NCBI GenBank assembly: GCA_002718995.2
Contig: PBGL02000006.1
Span: forward strand, 1-64,000
Source of the DNA: Methanobacteriota archaeon
GTDB taxonomy: Archaea; Thermoplasmatota; Poseidoniia; Poseidoniales; Thalassarchaeaceae
Reading direction: 5' to 3'
DNA length: 64,000 bases
Positions 17,650 to 26,677 of this stretch are shown here, piece after piece. The translations under genes were made by a program, and so were the position numbers. A model generated the notes under the pieces. It had not been told where the DNA came from. It ran no database searches and saw only the letters and a program-made list of their open reading frames with translations. Position 1 is the stretch's first letter, and each line of letters begins with the position of its first letter.

Positions 17650-20600
17650 ATGCCAATTATTGAGTACATAGATGACCGTATGGAAACTGAGGAGCTGTTG
17701 GAAAGGCTCAGTCAGCCCGTCAGGAACTGGTTCATGGACAAGTTCCCAGATTTCACCGAGCCCCAGAAAGTAGCCATTCCTAGGATCCTGAAGGGTGAAC
17801 ATCTCCTGCTATGCTCTCCAACAGGATCGGGAAAGACCCTGACTGCATTCCTAACGATTATTGATGACCTGGTCAGGAGATCCTTGGACGGTTCTCTTTC
17901 GGACTCGGTTCAATGCGTGTATATTTCACCAATCAAGGCCCTGGCAAATGATATTCAGAAGAATCTAATTGGCCCTTTAGAAGAAATAAAGGAGAGGTAC
18001 CTTCCAAGTAGGGCAAAGGAAATCAAAGTCGGTCTAAGAACGGGAGACACACCTCAGAGTGAGAGGGAAAAGATGCTGAGAAAACCTCCTCACATACTAA
18101 TCACCACTCCTGAATCACTTGGCCTAGGCCTTGCATCCAAGAGGTTCAGGCCTATTCTCGATGAAATGAAATGGCTAATTATTGACGAGATGCACTCCTT
18201 GGTTCCGACAAAGAGGGGCACGCACCTGTCCCTCAGTATGGCATTAATGGACTCTGTAGTCTCTTCAGAGGTTCAGAGAATTGGAATCAGCGCGACAATG
18301 GAGCCTCTCGATGCAGTGGCCGAGTTCCTAGTCGCCAGTGACTCTAGAGAGAGAGACGAAGACAATCCAGAAGTTCAGAAGGTCGCGATAGCAAAAATTT
18401 CCGGAGATAGGGAACTCGATCTTGATATCATACTCCCCACGCCTAGATTCAGTTCGACGCCCGTGAAGGAGATTCTTGACCACAACATAGACAGGATCAA
18501 GGAACTAGTCGAGGCTCATACGACCACTCTGGTCTTCGTCAATACTAGGAATATGACAGAGACATTCGTGCAGAAGCTGAAGGTAGCAGGTTTGGAGGGG
18601 GTGGAAGGTCACCACGGTTCGATGGACAAGGCCATCAGACTAGATGTCGAGAGCCAACTGAAGAATGGATTACTAAGATGCGTGGTTTCTTCTTCCAGTC
18701 TCGAAATGGGGATAGACATAGGCTCAGTTGACTTAGTTATACAAGTGGGCTCTCCAGGATCAATAGCTACGGCACTACAGAGGATAGGTCGTGCCGGGCA
18801 CCAAGTCGACGGCCTTCCACGCGCCAGGTTCCTCCCAACATCGCCACACGATTTACTCGAGGTCGTCGCTCTTCAAACGGCAATCTTGGAGGGGGAAATG
18901 GACCTTCTCAAGTTCCCAGAAAACTGTCTTGACGTATTAGCGCAGTTCCTCATCGGACTCACTATTATCAAAGAATGGGACATCGACGAAGCATTCGAGC
19001 TATTTTCCTCATCATGGCCGTACAGGTCGCTTCCCTATGACGACTACATCGAAGTTTTGGACATGCTCGATGAGGAGCGAAGGCTATGGCTAGACTGGGA
19101 GGATAACAAGTTCGGAAAGAGAGGCTTTGCTCAGATGATTTACTATACCAATATTGGTACTATCGCCCCCGATAACAACTACCTAGTTTTCACAGGTGAC
19201 GGGACTCTTGTCGGACAGCTTTCCTCCTCCTTCGTCTCAAGCCTGAGGAACGGTGATGTGTTCCTTCTAGGAGGCTCGACATACAGGGTAGCGAGCATCA
19301 GGGGAACTAGGGTAAACGTAACTCCGGCTACCGGATACCGGCCAACTATACCCTCCTGGACCGGCGAGGCAAATAGCAGGACTCACGAACTCAGTCAAGC
19401 GGTTCTGAAACTGCTAGGGCACGTATCAGTCGGAATCAGGATGGGAGAGGATTCCGAGCCACTTCTCATGGATGCATTGGGCCTCAATAAGCCTGTAGCT
19501 CTAGCATTGAAGCAGTTCCTAGATGAACACTCTGCGACGACATTCCAGGTCCCATCTAATGATAGGATACTGGTTGAGCAGGTAGAGGCCCCTCTCCCCA
19601 CCTACGTTGTCACGACCTGCAGGGGCAGATCGTTCAATCTGGCACTTGGCTATCTTTTTGCTGGAATAGCCGCCAAGGACAATGTCATAGTTCACGAGTT
19701 GTCCTTTGATGAGAACGGATTCATGGCAAAGCTAAGCCACGAGGTAGAGATATCAAAAATCCCCGATGTTTTCAGGAATGACACAAGTGAGGAAGTCCTA
19801 CAGCGCTATCTCATGGATTCACAGCTTTTCTCGAAGAGATTCAGGGAGGTTTCTTCCAGGAGTATGCTGAATCCCCGTAGGATAGGGGCAGAGGAAGTGA
19901 GTCCGAAGCAGTTCCAGCAAAAGGCAGAGTCAATCATGACTAAACATAGGCAGATGGAAGGTTCAGTAATCATTCGAGAGGCAATGAATGAGATCATGAA
20001 TGGCGATCTGGATATGAAGCAGCTAAGGAACTTCATATCCCGGATGGATAGTGAGGATGTCAGGATTGTTCATCGTAGGGTGAAGATGCCATCCCCTCTT
20101 GGAATGACACTTTTCATGTCTGCCTTCGAAGACCTTCTGAGTCTAAGAACTCGTGCATATCTGATCAAGGACGTCGATCCCGAGATCCTAAGGAGGCTGC
20201 TCGGGGCTCGCTCATTAGCCACTGATCTCGATAAGGAGAAAATCGGTGAGTATTACCAATCAAAGGTCGCTGTTCCAAATGACGCACTTAGCTTACTTAG
20301 GCTAATGGATATGGGAGGTGGTTTGGAAAGACAGCTCACACACCCGCTTTACAGCGAGAAGCTCAAGGGCTTGGATTTCGAGACACTGCGAGGTTGGGTC
20401 CATGAACTGGCCGAGAGGGGACTCATCACAAAGGTCCGAAATACAAATCACGATCAAATAGATGACAAGTGGTTCTCTATGAGGATGGCCAGTGTCCACG
20501 GCACCCTGGGGTGCCTCGCTGTGGCCGGCGCATCCGAGATGGATGATTTGAGGGCCCTGTACACCGGAGGGATGACCTACGAGATGGCTGAAGGATTCAA

Positions 20601-22947
20601 GGGGTCCGAACCGGAAAAATGGGTAGAGTCAAGTTTGTCGGATCCTCTTGATTGCCTAAGGCTAAAGCTCCTGGACATGTTGGGTTCCGAGGGCCCCCAG
20701 ACTCTTGAATCACTGAGTGACAGGCTCCCTTTCCCCCTGGCCCAAGTAGAGTCAGTTCTTCAGGAGCTAGAGATGAGGAATTTAGTATCCATAGGTTTCT
20801 TCACACAGACAGACGAGGGGGAGTTCATCCTGAGGGTCGATGAGTACAGGATCACGGGAGGAAGTGTCGATGTTGTCGACTATAGGACCTTGCAGACCCT
20901 TCTACTCCAGAAATCATTCACCCGGTTCGACGAGCCCTCCGAGGCAATTAGATCACTAGCTCTTATCCAGAGGAGGGACGAATTGCTGCATCGGGTTGAG
21001 AACTACAGGTTCAGGGACTGGAAAGACATCAAACATGACCCGGACGTGTTCAATGGAAGACTCCTTCACAATAGAGTCGGATATACGACCAGAGACCAAC
21101 TCCCAATGCTTCAGGGGCTGAGGACTGAGCCTTGGTTGGGTGCGCTTGAAACAGAGCTTCTGGAAAAGATTCCAGAGGAAGGAATAACTCGTACCGAGCT
21201 ATTCTCTGAGTACCCCCGGGGCAAGGAGAATCAGCACATTCAGAAGAGCCTCAAACGGGCACTGGCTAATCTGGAGAGGCAATTGGTGGTTGCCAAACAA
21301 TTCCTCGATATGCCAAACAGGAGGAGGTCAATAGCGATCTTCCGAAAGGTTCACGGGGCAATAGATGCAATGCCTTTCCCACAGGCCCTCTCGACGTTAA
21401 TTCATAAAATCGGCCCTGTGAGGTTACACACTCTCCGCTTCTTCGTGAGCAGACCAGTGGAGGAATTGGCCGAAGTACTCAGAGATCTAGAATCCGATGG
21501 AAGTATTTGCCGGGTAGTGGCACTGCAACCAGATCCAACCGATTACTACGCCTCTCATGAGGACGCTGAGAAGCTCCTGTCTCTCATGCCCGAGGACAGG
21601 CAGATGCGAATCCTATCCCAGTCAGATCCATTCTGCAGTAGATTCATCCAAGAGGTTAGGATGATTCTGAAACAGGGCTGGTATCACCCGGTTTTCAAGG
21701 GGGTAGACCCCATTGGAAGAATATTGATGTTCGTGGTCAACGATTACCTGGAGATTAAGGATATCAATATCCCGCATTCATATCTGGACGAGTTCAAAGT
21801 GGCGTTTAACGACTTACTTGACAACTACCGAGACAGACTAGTAGACGTCTCAGTCATTCATGCTTTCAACGGTGTTCCCGTGCATGACTGCGATGAAAAC
21901 ATACAGTCGATCCTCTCGGAATTAGGCTTCTCATCGATGGGCGATGATGAAAGATACATCAGAGGTGGCATCGTGGAGCCAAGGCCACGTCAGGAAATCA
22001 ATAGGAGGCTATTCCACCGGCACAATGTACACCAGAATAGCCGTTGGGAGAATGAGACGTTCGCCCTCAAGGAGATCGACGAGCTCAGAGACGACTTCGC
22101 ACTCAGGGGACGCTGCGAAATGTTCCGTGTCGACCTTCAATCAATGGCGGCCACTGAGCAACTCCACCAGGGAACAAACCTCAGAGGCCATCAGGTTTGG
22201 GCCAGACTACCTCACTTCCAAAGACTACTGACGATTAGGAACATGCAGCCCGAAGATGACGTATTGGGAATCCTCGACTTCTTCAGTAACCACAATGACC
22301 CATCGGTTTTCATGGAAAGATTGGCGATGAAGAGGGGGGAATTCAGGAAATTGATTTCTCCCTTGGTAAGAAGTGGCCACCTAGTCCAAGACTATCGTGG
22401 CGGTTTCAAGACTGTGAAGCCCCTCAAGGGAATCGATCTATGGCAGATCAAGAGCGACTATCTTAGAGACATGGTCGAGGAGTACCCAGTAATTACGATG
22501 AAACAGTTCGAAAGGCTCGCCGGACCTTCCTTCGCTCCTGAGGAGATAAGCGATGTTTTGCACGAATTCGAGGATGATGGTACTCTGATCAAGGGCTTCC
22601 TTGTAGATGATCAACATGATGTTTCTTGGGGCCGTAAGGACCTGTTAGAATCCGAAGGAATAACACGGACAAGAGATCTCGTAATACCTCCATCGGATTC
22701 CCTCATTCACTACTTCGGAGGAATACTCAGGGAGAAGTTCGGATTCGGCTCTGCATACCTGGTATTCCACAAGGAGGAGCCAATTGCCGCGTTCAAGGCC
22801 AACACTAGGAATGGGACAATAGAAGTCACAGATTTCGTTGGGGACTCCGAGCTTGAGAAGGAGGCCCTCAGGGTGATGAAAGAATTTGCATGGGAGCACC
22901 AGATGCCACTTACAGGCGAGCTTTACGAGAAGCTCAGATCAAGATGA
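17650..22947 (+). CDS. lhr: Giant Lhr-type superfamily 2 helicase
   Basis: About 1,765 residues, roughly twice the usual archaeal Lhr. The helicase core lies near the N-terminus: Q-like FTEPQKVAIP, Walker A CSPTGSGKT (about residue 60), DEMH box in WLIIDEMHSLV, SAT motif GISATMEP, and motif VI QRIGRAGHQ. Lhr-specific winged-helix and bundle domains follow (MIYYTNIGTIAPDNNYLVF onward). The remaining 900 or so residues show no second helicase motif. They appear to be an array of winged-helix-like modules, with a stretch (LRGHQVWARLPHFQRLL) reminiscent of the YcaQ/AlkZ-like domains of bacterial Lhr C-terminal regions. A role in DNA or R-loop repair is likely. ATG 17650 is preferred because TAGGTG precedes it; GTG 17638 is possible. 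Confidence 0.9.
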   Translation: MPIIEYIDDRMETEELLERLSQPVRNWFMDKFPDFTEPQKVAIPRILKGEHLLLCSPTGSGKTLTAFLTIIDDLVRRSLDGSLSDSVQCVYISPIKALANDIQKNLIGPLEEIKERYLPSRAKEIKVGLRTGDTPQSEREKMLRKPPHILITTPESLGLGLASKRFRPILDEMKWLIIDEMHSLVPTKRGTHLSLSMALMDSVVSSEVQRIGISATMEPLDAVAEFLVASDSRERDEDNPEVQKVAIAKISGDRELDLDIILPTPRFSSTPVKEILDHNIDRIKELVEAHTTTLVFVNTRNMTETFVQKLKVAGLEGVEGHHGSMDKAIRLDVESQLKNGLLRCVVSSSSLEMGIDIGSVDLVIQVGSPGSIATALQRIGRAGHQVDGLPRARFLPTSPHDLLEVVALQTAILEGEMDLLKFPENCLDVLAQFLIGLTIIKEWDIDEAFELFSSSWPYRSLPYDDYIEVLDMLDEERRLWLDWEDNKFGKRGFAQMIYYTNIGTIAPDNNYLVFTGDGTLVGQLSSSFVSSLRNGDVFLLGGSTYRVASIRGTRVNVTPATGYRPTIPSWTGEANSRTHELSQAVLKLLGHVSVGIRMGEDSEPLLMDALGLNKPVALALKQFLDEHSATTFQVPSNDRILVEQVEAPLPTYVVTTCRGRSFNLALGYLFAGIAAKDNVIVHELSFDENGFMAKLSHEVEISKIPDVFRNDTSEEVLQRYLMDSQLFSKRFREVSSRSMLNPRRIGAEEVSPKQFQQKAESIMTKHRQMEGSVIIREAMNEIMNGDLDMKQLRNFISRMDSEDVRIVHRRVKMPSPLGMTLFMSAFEDLLSLRTRAYLIKDVDPEILRRLLGARSLATDLDKEKIGEYYQSKVAVPNDALSLLRLMDMGGGLERQLTHPLYSEKLKGLDFETLRGWVHELAERGLITKVRNTNHDQIDDKWFSMRMASVHGTLGCLAVAGASEMDDLRALYTGGMTYEMAEGFKGSEPEKWVESSLSDPLDCLRLKLLDMLGSEGPQTLESLSDRLPFPLAQVESVLQELEMRNLVSIGFFTQTDEGEFILRVDEYRITGGSVDVVDYRTLQTLLLQKSFTRFDEPSEAIRSLALIQRRDELLHRVENYRFRDWKDIKHDPDVFNGRLLHNRVGYTTRDQLPMLQGLRTEPWLGALETELLEKIPEEGITRTELFSEYPRGKENQHIQKSLKRALANLERQLVVAKQFLDMPNRRRSIAIFRKVHGAIDAMPFPQALSTLIHKIGPVRLHTLRFFVSRPVEELAEVLRDLESDGSICRVVALQPDPTDYYASHEDAEKLLSLMPEDRQMRILSQSDPFCSRFIQEVRMILKQGWYHPVFKGVDPIGRILMFVVNDYLEIKDINIPHSYLDEFKVAFNDLLDNYRDRLVDVSVIHAFNGVPVHDCDENIQSILSELGFSSMGDDERYIRGGIVEPRPRQEINRRLFHRHNVHQNSRWENETFALKEIDELRDDFALRGRCEMFRVDLQSMAATEQLHQGTNLRGHQVWARLPHFQRLLTIRNMQPEDDVLGILDFFSNHNDPSVFMERLAMKRGEFRKLISPLVRSGHLVQDYRGGFKTVKPLKGIDLWQIKSDYLRDMVEEYPVITMKQFERLAGPSFAPEEISDVLHEFEDDGTLIKGFLVDDQHDVSWGRKDLLESEGITRTRDLVIPPSDSLIHYFGGILREKFGFGSAYLVFHKEEPIAAFKANTRNGTIEVTDFVGDSELEKEALRVMKEFAWEHQMPLTGELYEKLRSR

Positions 22948-23919
22948 CTTCTCTGTATCAGGTACTCCAATAAGGTCCGTCAAAGGCTTTAGAATCCTCA
23001 GAATATGCCTATGCAACTCCGGTAATATGTCAAACAGTGCTATGGCCATCAGGAACATCGCAAACAGACTCGCAAACTTCGCGGCATAACTATGTGTGAA
23101 ATCGAACATCCCAATGCCCAAAAACGTCCAGTTGACATAGGTATCGCTAAGCCAAACAATTCCAGCATTCCTGAATACATTCAGAACGTGTATGGTCGGT
23201 AGTACAATCAGAAGTGCGCGCACTCGTCGCTTCCAAGAAGCAGACCTGAGAGCGAAAATGGCGCCAACGAAGATTATCATAGATTGAAGTCCAGAGCAAG
23301 CAAGGATGAAACTGACGCTGACTGGGGTCCCATCAGAGTGGCTAAATGGGACAAAGAATCCACTTTCGCCAAGTGGTTGAGTCAAGATCCACTTGCTACC
23401 TTCCCACTGTGATGCTAGAACATCCCCCTCTGGTAGATCAACCCTCATCTGTCCTACTTCGTAGGACCCCATTCCCGCGAATTCGAGTAGCCATTCGGTG
23501 CTGTGGGCAGTGAAGCTAACAAATGCCATGTTCAATATTGGTACACTGTAGACGGTGTAGTATGGTATTACCGACCATACGACTGCCCCCCTAAGCCAAA
23601 CCAGGGAATCAGGAGCCATTTCCCAGTTCCTAACTTCCCAAATTCCCAGCGCAATGCCGGCCGGCAAGGCACCAGCCGTCATTGCCACCAGTATCGGATC
23701 GGATATTTCCACGAAATGCGATGACTGCAGGTAGAAGAACAATCCTAGAAGTGACCACCCTATTGCTGAGCAATAGGGCGCGTAAGGCCTATTTTGGAAG
23801 TGAAATCCTACTCCTAGGAGAATTGCCCCAAACCAGCAGAATGACAGTCCCAACGTGAATCCAGTAACCCCTATCGCCTCTGCCAAAGAGCCGACCATCG
23901 CCCCCACTGGCTCCTCCAT
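22939..23919 (-). CDS. artA: Archaeosortase A (exosortase family)
   Basis: A polytopic membrane protein with about eight helices from the exosortase/archaeosortase superfamily, transpeptidases that process C-terminal sorting signals. Counting from this start, the catalytic triad is Cys208 in ACSGLQSM, Arg250 in VFRNAG and His276 in FTHSYAAK. Archaeosortase A cleaves PGF-CTERM tails so that the surface protein can be attached to an archaeal lipid; the protein at 1-3452 carries such a tail. Start uncertain: an ATG at 23982 exists, but that region holds the gmhA promoter element and is not hydrophobic. ATG 23919 or 23898 is more likely. The 3' end overlaps the convergent Lhr gene by nine bases. 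Confidence 0.88.
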   Translation of the reverse strand: MEEPVGAMVGSLAEAIGVTGFTLGLSFCWFGAILLGVGFHFQNRPYAPYCSAIGWSLLGLFFYLQSSHFVEISDPILVAMTAGALPAGIALGIWEVRNWEMAPDSLVWLRGAVVWSVIPYYTVYSVPILNMAFVSFTAHSTEWLLEFAGMGSYEVGQMRVDLPEGDVLASQWEGSKWILTQPLGESGFFVPFSHSDGTPVSVSFILACSGLQSMIIFVGAIFALRSASWKRRVRALLIVLPTIHVLNVFRNAGIVWLSDTYVNWTFLGIGMFDFTHSYAAKFASLFAMFLMAIALFDILPELHRHILRILKPLTDLIGVPDTEKSS

Positions 23920-23942
23920 ATGTGCCAATGAGTCATCAACCC

Positions 23943-23950
23943 GTAAATAT
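23943..23950 (+). promoter_or_regulatory. Putative TATA box of the gmhA-gmhB-tiaS operon
   Basis: GTAAATAT lies about 30 bases before the gmhA ATG at 23981. No Shine-Dalgarno sequence is present between them, consistent with a leaderless or nearly leaderless transcript. Confidence 0.4.
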
Positions 23951-23980
23951 GATGCCCTCAACGGATAGCCCGGTAAACAC

Positions 23981-24550
23981 ATGGCATTCGACTTCGAGGA
24001 GTTCGCAAATTCCTACATTTCGGACCTCAAGAGGACTCTAGACGAGCTTCCCATGGGTGCAGTTTCATCCTTCTGGGAGATGGTAGAAACAGTCAGATCT
24101 TCTGGTGGCAGTGTCCATTTCATAGGTAATGGGGGTAGTGCAGCTACGCCTTCACACAGTGCAGGCGATTGGTCCAAAGAACTCTCTTTGAGGACGCTTT
24201 CACATTCTGATAATGCCTCATCTCTCACCGCGTGGGCGAATGATACTGACTACTCTAACGTATTCGTTGGGCAGTTGTCAACTTTCATCAGAGAAGGTGA
24301 CTTGGTGGTGGCATACAGCGGTTCAGGAAATTCCGAGAACGTATTGAACGGCATTTCCTTCGCCAAGGAAAATGGATGCTCTACCGCTGCAATCACGGGA
24401 AATTACCTAGGCATGGAGGGTGGAGCACTGGCCAAAACTGTAGATGTAGCAATTGTTGTTCCTACGACATCAATGGAGAGGATCGAAGACGTTCAGCTAG
24501 TACTGAATCACATCATCAAGGAAGCCGTCAAATCGAACAATGGGTTGTGA
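23981..24550 (+). CDS. gmhA: Sedoheptulose-7-phosphate isomerase GmhA-like (SIS domain)
   Basis: A 189-residue single SIS-domain sugar-phosphate isomerase. GmhA converts sedoheptulose 7-phosphate into D-glycero-heptose 7-phosphate. Family motifs visible are FIGNGGSAATPSHSAGDWSKEL (substrate loop), SLTAWANDTDYSNVFVGQL, and YSGSGNSENVLNG. Length matches GmhA (about 190). A GmhB-like phosphatase follows immediately, the expected next-but-one enzyme for nucleotide-activated heptose, so a role in surface-glycan sugar synthesis is a reasonable inference. A kinase/nucleotidyltransferase (HddA/HddC or HldE type) is not in the window. Confidence 0.88.
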   Translation: MAFDFEEFANSYISDLKRTLDELPMGAVSSFWEMVETVRSSGGSVHFIGNGGSAATPSHSAGDWSKELSLRTLSHSDNASSLTAWANDTDYSNVFVGQLSTFIREGDLVVAYSGSGNSENVLNGISFAKENGCSTAAITGNYLGMEGGALAKTVDVAIVVPTTSMERIEDVQLVLNHIIKEAVKSNNGL

Positions 24551-24554
24551 TACA

Positions 24555-25187
24555 ATGCTCCCACCCCAAAGGGACTCAGGAAAACTCGAACGACCCCTTG
24601 TCATGCATCCACTTCCCTATGAAGGAGAGTGGGATGGGAGAATTGCATACCTGGACAGAGACGGTGTCATCAACAGAGGTTTCGAGGACTATGTCAATAC
24701 AGTCGATGAAATCGAAATCCTACCTTTGGCAGCTACCTCTATTGGCGAATTGAGAAGGTCGGGATTCAGGGTTTGTGTGGTAACCAACCAGTCACCCGTC
24801 GGTCGGGGCCTATGGACCAGGGACAATCTCGCATCAATCCATACCGAGATCCGTAGACTACTCCTGCTGGAGGACAAGGACGCACATCTGGACCTAATTC
24901 TGCATAGCCCCTATGCACCATGGGAGAACTCGTGGGCAAGAAAGCCCAATCCTGGGATGCTCGAGGCATCCAGGCAAATCATGGAGACTGCTCATTCTGA
25001 CCCGTCTTTATCGGATCTGACCATTCTTTACGGCCCGGATTGGAAAGATAGGCCATCCGAGCAGGACTCGGTCATGGTCGGAGACAGGGATGTCGACATG
25101 AGGGCGTCCGACGCATTCGGAGTAACTGGTATTAGGTGCAATCCCGATGATGGGATTAGCGGGGTAATCGACTCAATCCTGGGGTGA
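24555..25187 (+). CDS. gmhB: D-glycero-D-manno-heptose-1,7-bisphosphate phosphatase GmhB-like (HAD)
   Basis: About 210 residues of the HAD-IIIA subfamily. Motif I is YLDRDGVINRG with both catalytic Asp residues, motif II is CVVTNQSPVGRG, and motif IV is MVGDRDVDMRAS. A GmhB-type insertion, HSPYAPWENSWARKPNPGML, supplies the catalytic Lys region, although the usual four zinc-binding Cys of GmhB are not evident. It likely removes the C7 phosphate of heptose bisphosphate; a histidinol-phosphatase-like substrate is an alternative. The start could also be ATG 24540, overlapping gmhA by 11 bases, or ATG 24603. Its stop overlaps the tiaS GTG by four bases. Confidence 0.85.
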   Translation: MLPPQRDSGKLERPLVMHPLPYEGEWDGRIAYLDRDGVINRGFEDYVNTVDEIEILPLAATSIGELRRSGFRVCVVTNQSPVGRGLWTRDNLASIHTEIRRLLLLEDKDAHLDLILHSPYAPWENSWARKPNPGMLEASRQIMETAHSDPSLSDLTILYGPDWKDRPSEQDSVMVGDRDVDMRASDAFGVTGIRCNPDDGISGVIDSILG

Positions 25188-26449
25188 TCAGGCTGACTAA
25201 TTCACAGCGTACCATTGCAATGATCGGACTGGATGACACGGATCACCCAGAAGTGGGATGCACCACCCACGCTTTCAACGAACTCATCGCTAGGATATCC
25301 GAAGAAACCCCGTCCGAAGTTATGGAAAGGAGACTAGTGAGGCTCTGGCCATTCGCTTCTAGAAGAACTAGGGGCAACGGAGCCCTATCTGCTATGATTT
25401 CAGTAGAATCAGGCTCCATATCAGATCTTGAGGGAGTCTGCGGAAAATGGTTTGAAGACTTATGCGAATCAATTTCTGAGCACCCCGAAAGTGGGACCCA
25501 AGCATCTCCTTGCTTGGTGATTGCATACAATCAGGCCCCCGAGTCATGGTACTGGGAATCTGTAAGAGGGGAAGTTGACTTGGAGAGTAGAAGGAAAGAG
25601 GTGGGGGATTTTGATGCGAAGACATTCGAGTTAGGTGAAGGCTGGGGGATAATTGGTGCGTCGGCAGCAATTTCCTGGGTGCCCGATGAACACTCATCAT
25701 GGGAACTGATTGCATGGAGGGATCAAGCAAGGATCGGAACACCACGGGATGTGAACCACGAGGCTGTACTTGACATGGCCCAAAAGCATCCTGAAACCTT
25801 CCTAAATAGGGACCCTACGAAGAATAAGGGTTTGATCGCACCAAGGACGCCTTGTCCAGTTCTGTACGGTATCAGAGGCAAGTCAAGCAATTCAGTAACG
25901 GAAGCGCATCTCTGGATGCAGAAAAGGAATGATGTCGAAGTCAGCCAAACATGGGCCTCCCACAGAACCAATCAGATGTCAGATGATCATTTGATCGGCA
26001 TAGGCAAGGGGACAGTACTTACGCCTCCACATGAAGGCAGGGGGGCACATACTAATCTCCAGGTCATAACCAACGGTAGAACGAACAGTCTGGTGGTATT
26101 CAAGGAAGGGGGACAGGTCAACAAACTAGTCAGGCAATTAATACCGGGAGATCAGATTAATTGGCTGGGACTGGAAGCCCCCGATGGCTCGATACACCTA
26201 GAGAGGGTAGCGTTATGCTCTGCTGCACCAAGAATTTCATCCCGCCCCTCGTGTTGTGGCAAGACGATGAGGAGTGCAGGAAGGCACCAATCCCTGAGGT
26301 GCCTCGTCTGTGGTGACACAATGGAGAAGATTTGGCTGTCCGAGCCATGGTCTCCAGAGGGAGTCTCTTCGACATCCGGATGGTTCGAACCATCACCCTC
26401 TCAGAGAAGGCATCTCGCTAAGCCACTAGATCAGGGGATTCCAATATAA
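25184..26449 (+). CDS. tiaS: tRNA-Ile2 2-agmatinylcytidine synthetase TiaS
   Basis: A 421-residue archaeal enzyme that attaches agmatine to C34 of the tRNA-Ile CAU anticodon so that it reads AUA. The N-terminal motif IGLDDTDHPEVGCTTHAFNEL is diagnostic. RRTRGNGALSAMIS and GLIAPRTPCPVLYGIRGKS follow. An OB-fold-like region precedes a C-terminal zinc ribbon with CCGKTM and CLVCGD Cys pairs. Length is in the family range (400-450). GTG 25184 overlaps the gmhB stop as GTGA, indicating translational coupling, although the functional link to heptose synthesis is unclear. Confidence 0.95.
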   Translation: MIRLTNSQRTIAMIGLDDTDHPEVGCTTHAFNELIARISEETPSEVMERRLVRLWPFASRRTRGNGALSAMISVESGSISDLEGVCGKWFEDLCESISEHPESGTQASPCLVIAYNQAPESWYWESVRGEVDLESRRKEVGDFDAKTFELGEGWGIIGASAAISWVPDEHSSWELIAWRDQARIGTPRDVNHEAVLDMAQKHPETFLNRDPTKNKGLIAPRTPCPVLYGIRGKSSNSVTEAHLWMQKRNDVEVSQTWASHRTNQMSDDHLIGIGKGTVLTPPHEGRGAHTNLQVITNGRTNSLVVFKEGGQVNKLVRQLIPGDQINWLGLEAPDGSIHLERVALCSAAPRISSRPSCCGKTMRSAGRHQSLRCLVCGDTMEKIWLSEPWSPEGVSSTSGWFEPSPSQRRHLAKPLDQGIPI

Positions 26450-26455
26450 TTTGGC

Positions 26456-26677
26456 GTGATGAATATGGCCGAATCAACCGAGACTCTTCTTCAGGCAATC
26501 CTCATCATAAGCGCACTGGGTCTTTTATGGATCATTCTGAGGAGAAAATCATCAAAGACCATGGACGAAAATAGCGAATACTCTGGATATGCCAGAGATC
26601 CGCAATCACTTTCTGAACCAACCCCCGAAGCACTTTCCGAGCTTGATAGGTTGATTCGGAAAAAATCAGACAGGTGA
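26456..26677 (+). CDS. Small single-pass membrane protein
   Basis: About 70-73 residues. One hydrophobic helix (ILIISALGLLWIIL) near residues 14-28 is followed by RRKSSK and an acidic, Ser/Pro-rich cytoplasmic-type tail. No family recognised. Three closely spaced starts (GTG 26456, ATG 26459, ATG 26465) cannot be separated. It begins six bases after tiaS and may be the last gene of that operon. Its 3' end overlaps the convergent RecA-like gene by 12 bases. Confidence 0.6.
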   Translation: MMNMAESTETLLQAILIISALGLLWIILRRKSSKTMDENSEYSGYARDPQSLSEPTPEALSELDRLIRKKSDR

